Source of the DNA: Prevotella histicola JCM 15637 = DNF00424
GTDB lineage: Bacteria; Bacteroidota; Bacteroidia; Bacteroidales; Bacteroidaceae
Direction of reading: 5' to 3'
DNA: 64,000 nt
Assembly: GCF_000613925.1 (NCBI RefSeq)
Contig: NZ_BAJX01000001.1
Coordinates: 62,001-126,000, forward strand
A model generated the notes under the pieces. It was not told where the DNA came from, searched no databases, and saw only the letters and a program-made list of their open reading frames with translations. Below, piece after piece: positions 61,733 through 64,000 of the stretch; the stretch's first letter is position 1, and each line of letters opens with the position of its first letter. Both the position numbers and the translations under genes were made by a program.

Positions 61733-62937
61733 CTATTCTTCTTCTACACGACCTGGATATTCCTCTAAAGCCTTTTCCAGTATAACGAGAGCACGCTCTA
61801 AGTCTTTTCTTTTCAAAACGTAAGCAATACGTACCTGATTGATTCCTGCTCCTGGTGTCGTATAGAAACCGCTTGCTGGAGCCATCATAACGGTCTCACC
61901 TTTGTAATTGAATTCCTCCAAACACCAACGACAGAACTTCTCGGAATCATCAACAGGGAGTTTAGCTACAGTATAGAAAGCTCCCATAGGAATAGGAGAG
62001 TATACTCCAGGAATACGGTTTAGCCCATCTATCAAGCATTTACGACGCTCTACATATTCATCATATACATCACGGTAATATGATTCCGGTGCATCTAAAC
62101 TAGCCTCTGCAACAATTTGTCCAATAAGAGGAGGAGACAAACGAGCCTGACAGAATTTCATAACAGCCTTACGAATCTCTTCATTCTTGGTTATTAAAGC
62201 ACCAATACGAATACCACACTCACTATAACGCTTTGAGACAGAATCTATTAATACCGTATTGTTTTCAATTCCATGTAAGTGCATCGCTGATATGTAAGGA
62301 GACCCCGTATATATGTATTCACGATAGACTTCATCTGAGAAGAGATACAAATCATACTTCTTTACCAAGTCTCGGATCTGATTCATCTCACGTCTTGTGT
62401 AGAGATATCCTGTTGGATTGTTTGGGTTACAAATCATAATGGCACGTGTACGTTCATTTATGAGCTCCTCAAACTTCTCAACTTTAGGCAAAGCAAACCC
62501 TTCTTCTATGGAAGTAGCTATTGTTCTAATCTTGGCTCCTGCAGAAATAGCGAAGGCCATGTAATTGGCATAGGCAGGCTCAGGGACTATTATCTCGTCA
62601 CCAGGATTTAAACATGCCATGAAAGAATAGAGTACGGCCTCAGAGCCACCAGCGTGATAATGATATCATCCGGAGTGACATTGATATTAAACTTCTTATA
62701 AAAAGTACAGAGTTTCTCGCGATAAGATAGATAACCCTGTGAAGGAGAATATTCTAAAATATTACGATCAATGTTTTTCAGAGCATCTAAACCACATTGT
62801 GGCGTTGGTAAATCGGGCTGACCAATATTTAAATGGTAAACTTTAACGCCACTTTTTTTAGCTGCAGCGGCAAGAGGAGCCAACTTCCTGATTGGTGACT
62901 CCGGCATCTCAAGTCCACGAACTGATATTTCCGGCAT
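61733..62937 (-). CDS. PLP-dependent class I aminotransferase (frameshifted at about 62653)
   Basis: About 401 residues. The first frame (62937 downwards) holds MPEISVRGLEMPESPIRKLA, VYHLNIGQPDLPTPQ and EYSPSQGYLSYREKL. It breaks in the phosphate-binding stretch; restoring one G (ACGCTGG to ACGGCTGG) gives DDIIITAGGSEAVLYSFMAC and the second frame (LNPGDEIIVPEPAYANYMAF, ICNPNNPTGYLY, LFSDEVYREY, the PLP Lys in DSVSKRYSECGIRIG). Substrate probably aspartate or aromatic amino acids, by family only. The promoter box is at 63000-63007. Confidence 0.9.
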
Positions 62938-62999
62938 AATCGTTTAATTATTTCTTCCTGTGGTAGAGGAGGGTATTCGTCCTGTTTCTTACTGTGTTG

Positions 63000-63007
63000 C
63001 AAAGATA
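63000..63007 (-). promoter_or_regulatory. -7 promoter box for the aminotransferase-permease unit
   Basis: TATCTTTG followed by C on the minus strand, 62 bases before the ATG at 62937. Confidence 0.5.
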
Positions 63008-63060
63008 GACATTTTTTTTATTTTATCTGCACTTTTATGAGATTAACGCAGATTTTTTAC

Positions 63061-63068
63061 TACTTTTG
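63061..63068 (+). promoter_or_regulatory. -7 promoter box for the DUF4494-yggS unit
   Basis: TACTTTTG followed by C, 81 bases before the ATG at 63150; divergent from the aminotransferase promoter. Confidence 0.5.
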
Positions 63069-63149
63069 CACAACTATAAAACAGTCCGATAGATTTCTTT
63101 TCTCTTTATTTGTTGATAGAATAGTCGGGCTTAAATATTTAAAATTATT

Positions 63150-63638
63150 ATGAGAAGTAGGACAAGTACCTGGTTTGAAACAAGAGTAAGATATGACAAG
63201 ACCATGGAAGATGGTCAGATGAAGAAGGTCATTGAACAGTATGTTGTTGATGCTTTCAGCTTTTCAGAAGCTGAGAAGTTTATTACTGAGGAGATGTCAC
63301 ATTATGTAAGTGGAGAGTTTGATGTCAAGGCGATTGCTCCTGCTACCTATGGTGAGATTTTTTTTAGTGATATTGATACCGATGATAAGTGGTTTAAGGC
63401 AAAACTTTCTTTTATTACTATAGATGAAAAAACAGAAAAAGAAAAGCGTTCATCAGTTACTTATCTTGTGCAGGCACATTCTGTCAATGGAGCTGTAAAG
63501 CATGTTGATGAAGTGATGGGCTCTACAATGATTGATTATGAGATTGCTGCTATTACAGAAACGCGCATTATGGATGTCTTTGAACATCATACTGGAAAGA
63601 AAGAAACAGTAGAATCAAAGCCAGAGTACGAGCAGTAA
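63150..63638 (+). CDS. DUF4494 domain protein
   Basis: 162 residues; MRSRTSTWFETRVRYDKTME, EQYVVDAFSFSEAEKFITEE and SGEFDVKAIAPATYGEIFF are the family pattern. Cytosolic, no membrane segment; a Bacteroidetes-specific family of unknown function. The yggS gene starts 23 bases after its stop, a conserved-looking pairing that suggests cotranscription. Confidence 0.85.
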   Translation: MRSRTSTWFETRVRYDKTMEDGQMKKVIEQYVVDAFSFSEAEKFITEEMSHYVSGEFDVKAIAPATYGEIFFSDIDTDDKWFKAKLSFITIDEKTEKEKRSSVTYLVQAHSVNGAVKHVDEVMGSTMIDYEIAAITETRIMDVFEHHTGKKETVESKPEYEQ

Positions 63639-63661
63639 TTATATAAAAAGAACTTACAACT

Positions 63662-64000
63662 ATGTATGATGTTGCAAAGAATTTACACGAAGTATTGAGG
63701 GATCTTCCTGATGGAGTGAAGTTAGTTGCTATCAGTAAGTTTCATCCTAATGAATATATTGAAGTAGCTTATAATGAAGGACAACGTATCTTTGGTGAAA
63801 GCCAAGAACAAGAATTGTCACGTAAAGTAGATACGCTACCAAAAGATATTGAGTGGCATTTCATAGGTCATCTTCAGACAAATAAAGTGAAATATATAGC
63901 TCCTTATATCTCAATGATAGAAGCTGTTGATTCATTGAAACTATTGAAAGAAATCAATAAACAGGCTGCTAAACATAATCGTGTAATTAATGTTCTTTTA
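63662..64000 (+). CDS. YggS/PROSC family PLP-homeostasis protein (partial, N-terminal 113 residues)
   Basis: The frame runs from the ATG at 63662 to the window edge. LVAISKFHPNEYIEVAYNEG contains the PLP-binding Lys in VAISK (usually VSKT), FGESQEQE matches FGENRVQE, and IEWHFIGHLQTNKVKYIAPY is the strongest family block. It is a small alanine-racemase-like barrel that binds PLP and controls B6 supply rather than catalysing a reaction. The C-terminus lies outside the window. Confidence 0.93.
   Translation, partial: MYDVAKNLHEVLRDLPDGVKLVAISKFHPNEYIEVAYNEGQRIFGESQEQELSRKVDTLPKDIEWHFIGHLQTNKVKYIAPYISMIEAVDSLKLLKEINKQAAKHNRVINVLL

Overview
The window is chromosomal DNA of a Prevotella-like member of the Bacteroidales. 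The basis is low GC content, the Bacteroidetes -7 promoter box TAnnTTTG upstream of most transcription units, few Shine-Dalgarno sequences, and many Bacteroidetes-specific families (DUF4301, DUF4491, DUF4494, DUF3256, DUF5103, type II pantothenate kinase, Oar-like and GLPGLI proteins, a BspA-type leucine-rich repeat protein). The species is not decidable by eye; an oral Prevotella is an inference. No rRNA, tRNA, CRISPR array, prophage or intact transposase was seen.

Layout. 1-10.9 kb is housekeeping: valS (partial), mazG, a lipocalin-like lipoprotein, rnz, ispE, dnaB, then kdsB divergent from a tight operon DUF2520-kdsC-maf-rlmH. 11-20.3 kb holds a phosphohexomutase, a DUF1573 protein, aspS, a DUF2582 protein with a histone-like tail, a RelA/SpoT enzyme with a degenerate hydrolase motif, and a DUF4301 protein. 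21-30.5 kb holds rho, a DUF5103 protein, galE, a 14-repeat MORN protein, glgB and a membrane protein. 31-38.7 kb holds rng, a 29-residue basic ribosomal-type protein, an HU-family gene, coaW, trpB2 divergent from a sodium:solute symporter, and a glutathione peroxidase. 39-54 kb holds a lipoprotein, a BASS transporter, an SGNH hydrolase, an OPT transporter, trmO, a zinc-ribbon/HExxH pair, a nucleoside permease, a bifunctional-nuclease protein, rsmE, a large Oar-like receptor and a cupin.

54.1-60.3 kb is the accessory region. It carries a double-glycine-leader peptide gene, a BspA-like LRR protein, a short protein that looks like the two ends of a C39-like/VKOR/thioredoxin fusion, a GLPGLI protein, a CarboxypepD_reg outer-membrane protein, and the N-terminal stub of a C39-peptidase ABC exporter. 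This resembles a decaying Bacteroidales GG-leader natural-product (RiPP or bacteriocin) locus. It is bracketed by inverted copies of an 84-85-nt repeat and ends next to a 22-nt-period palindrome array. 60.5-64 kb returns to housekeeping: a LolC-like permease, an aminotransferase, a DUF4494 protein and a YggS protein (partial).

Two window-wide patterns stand out. First, four intergenic arrays of a 15-nt palindrome (AAAAGATGCCCTTTT type) repeat with an exact 22-nt period. Second, eleven genes, including the essential aspS and rho, are split by single frameshifts; eight of these are a one-base contraction of a homopolymer, which points to sequence error rather than biology.
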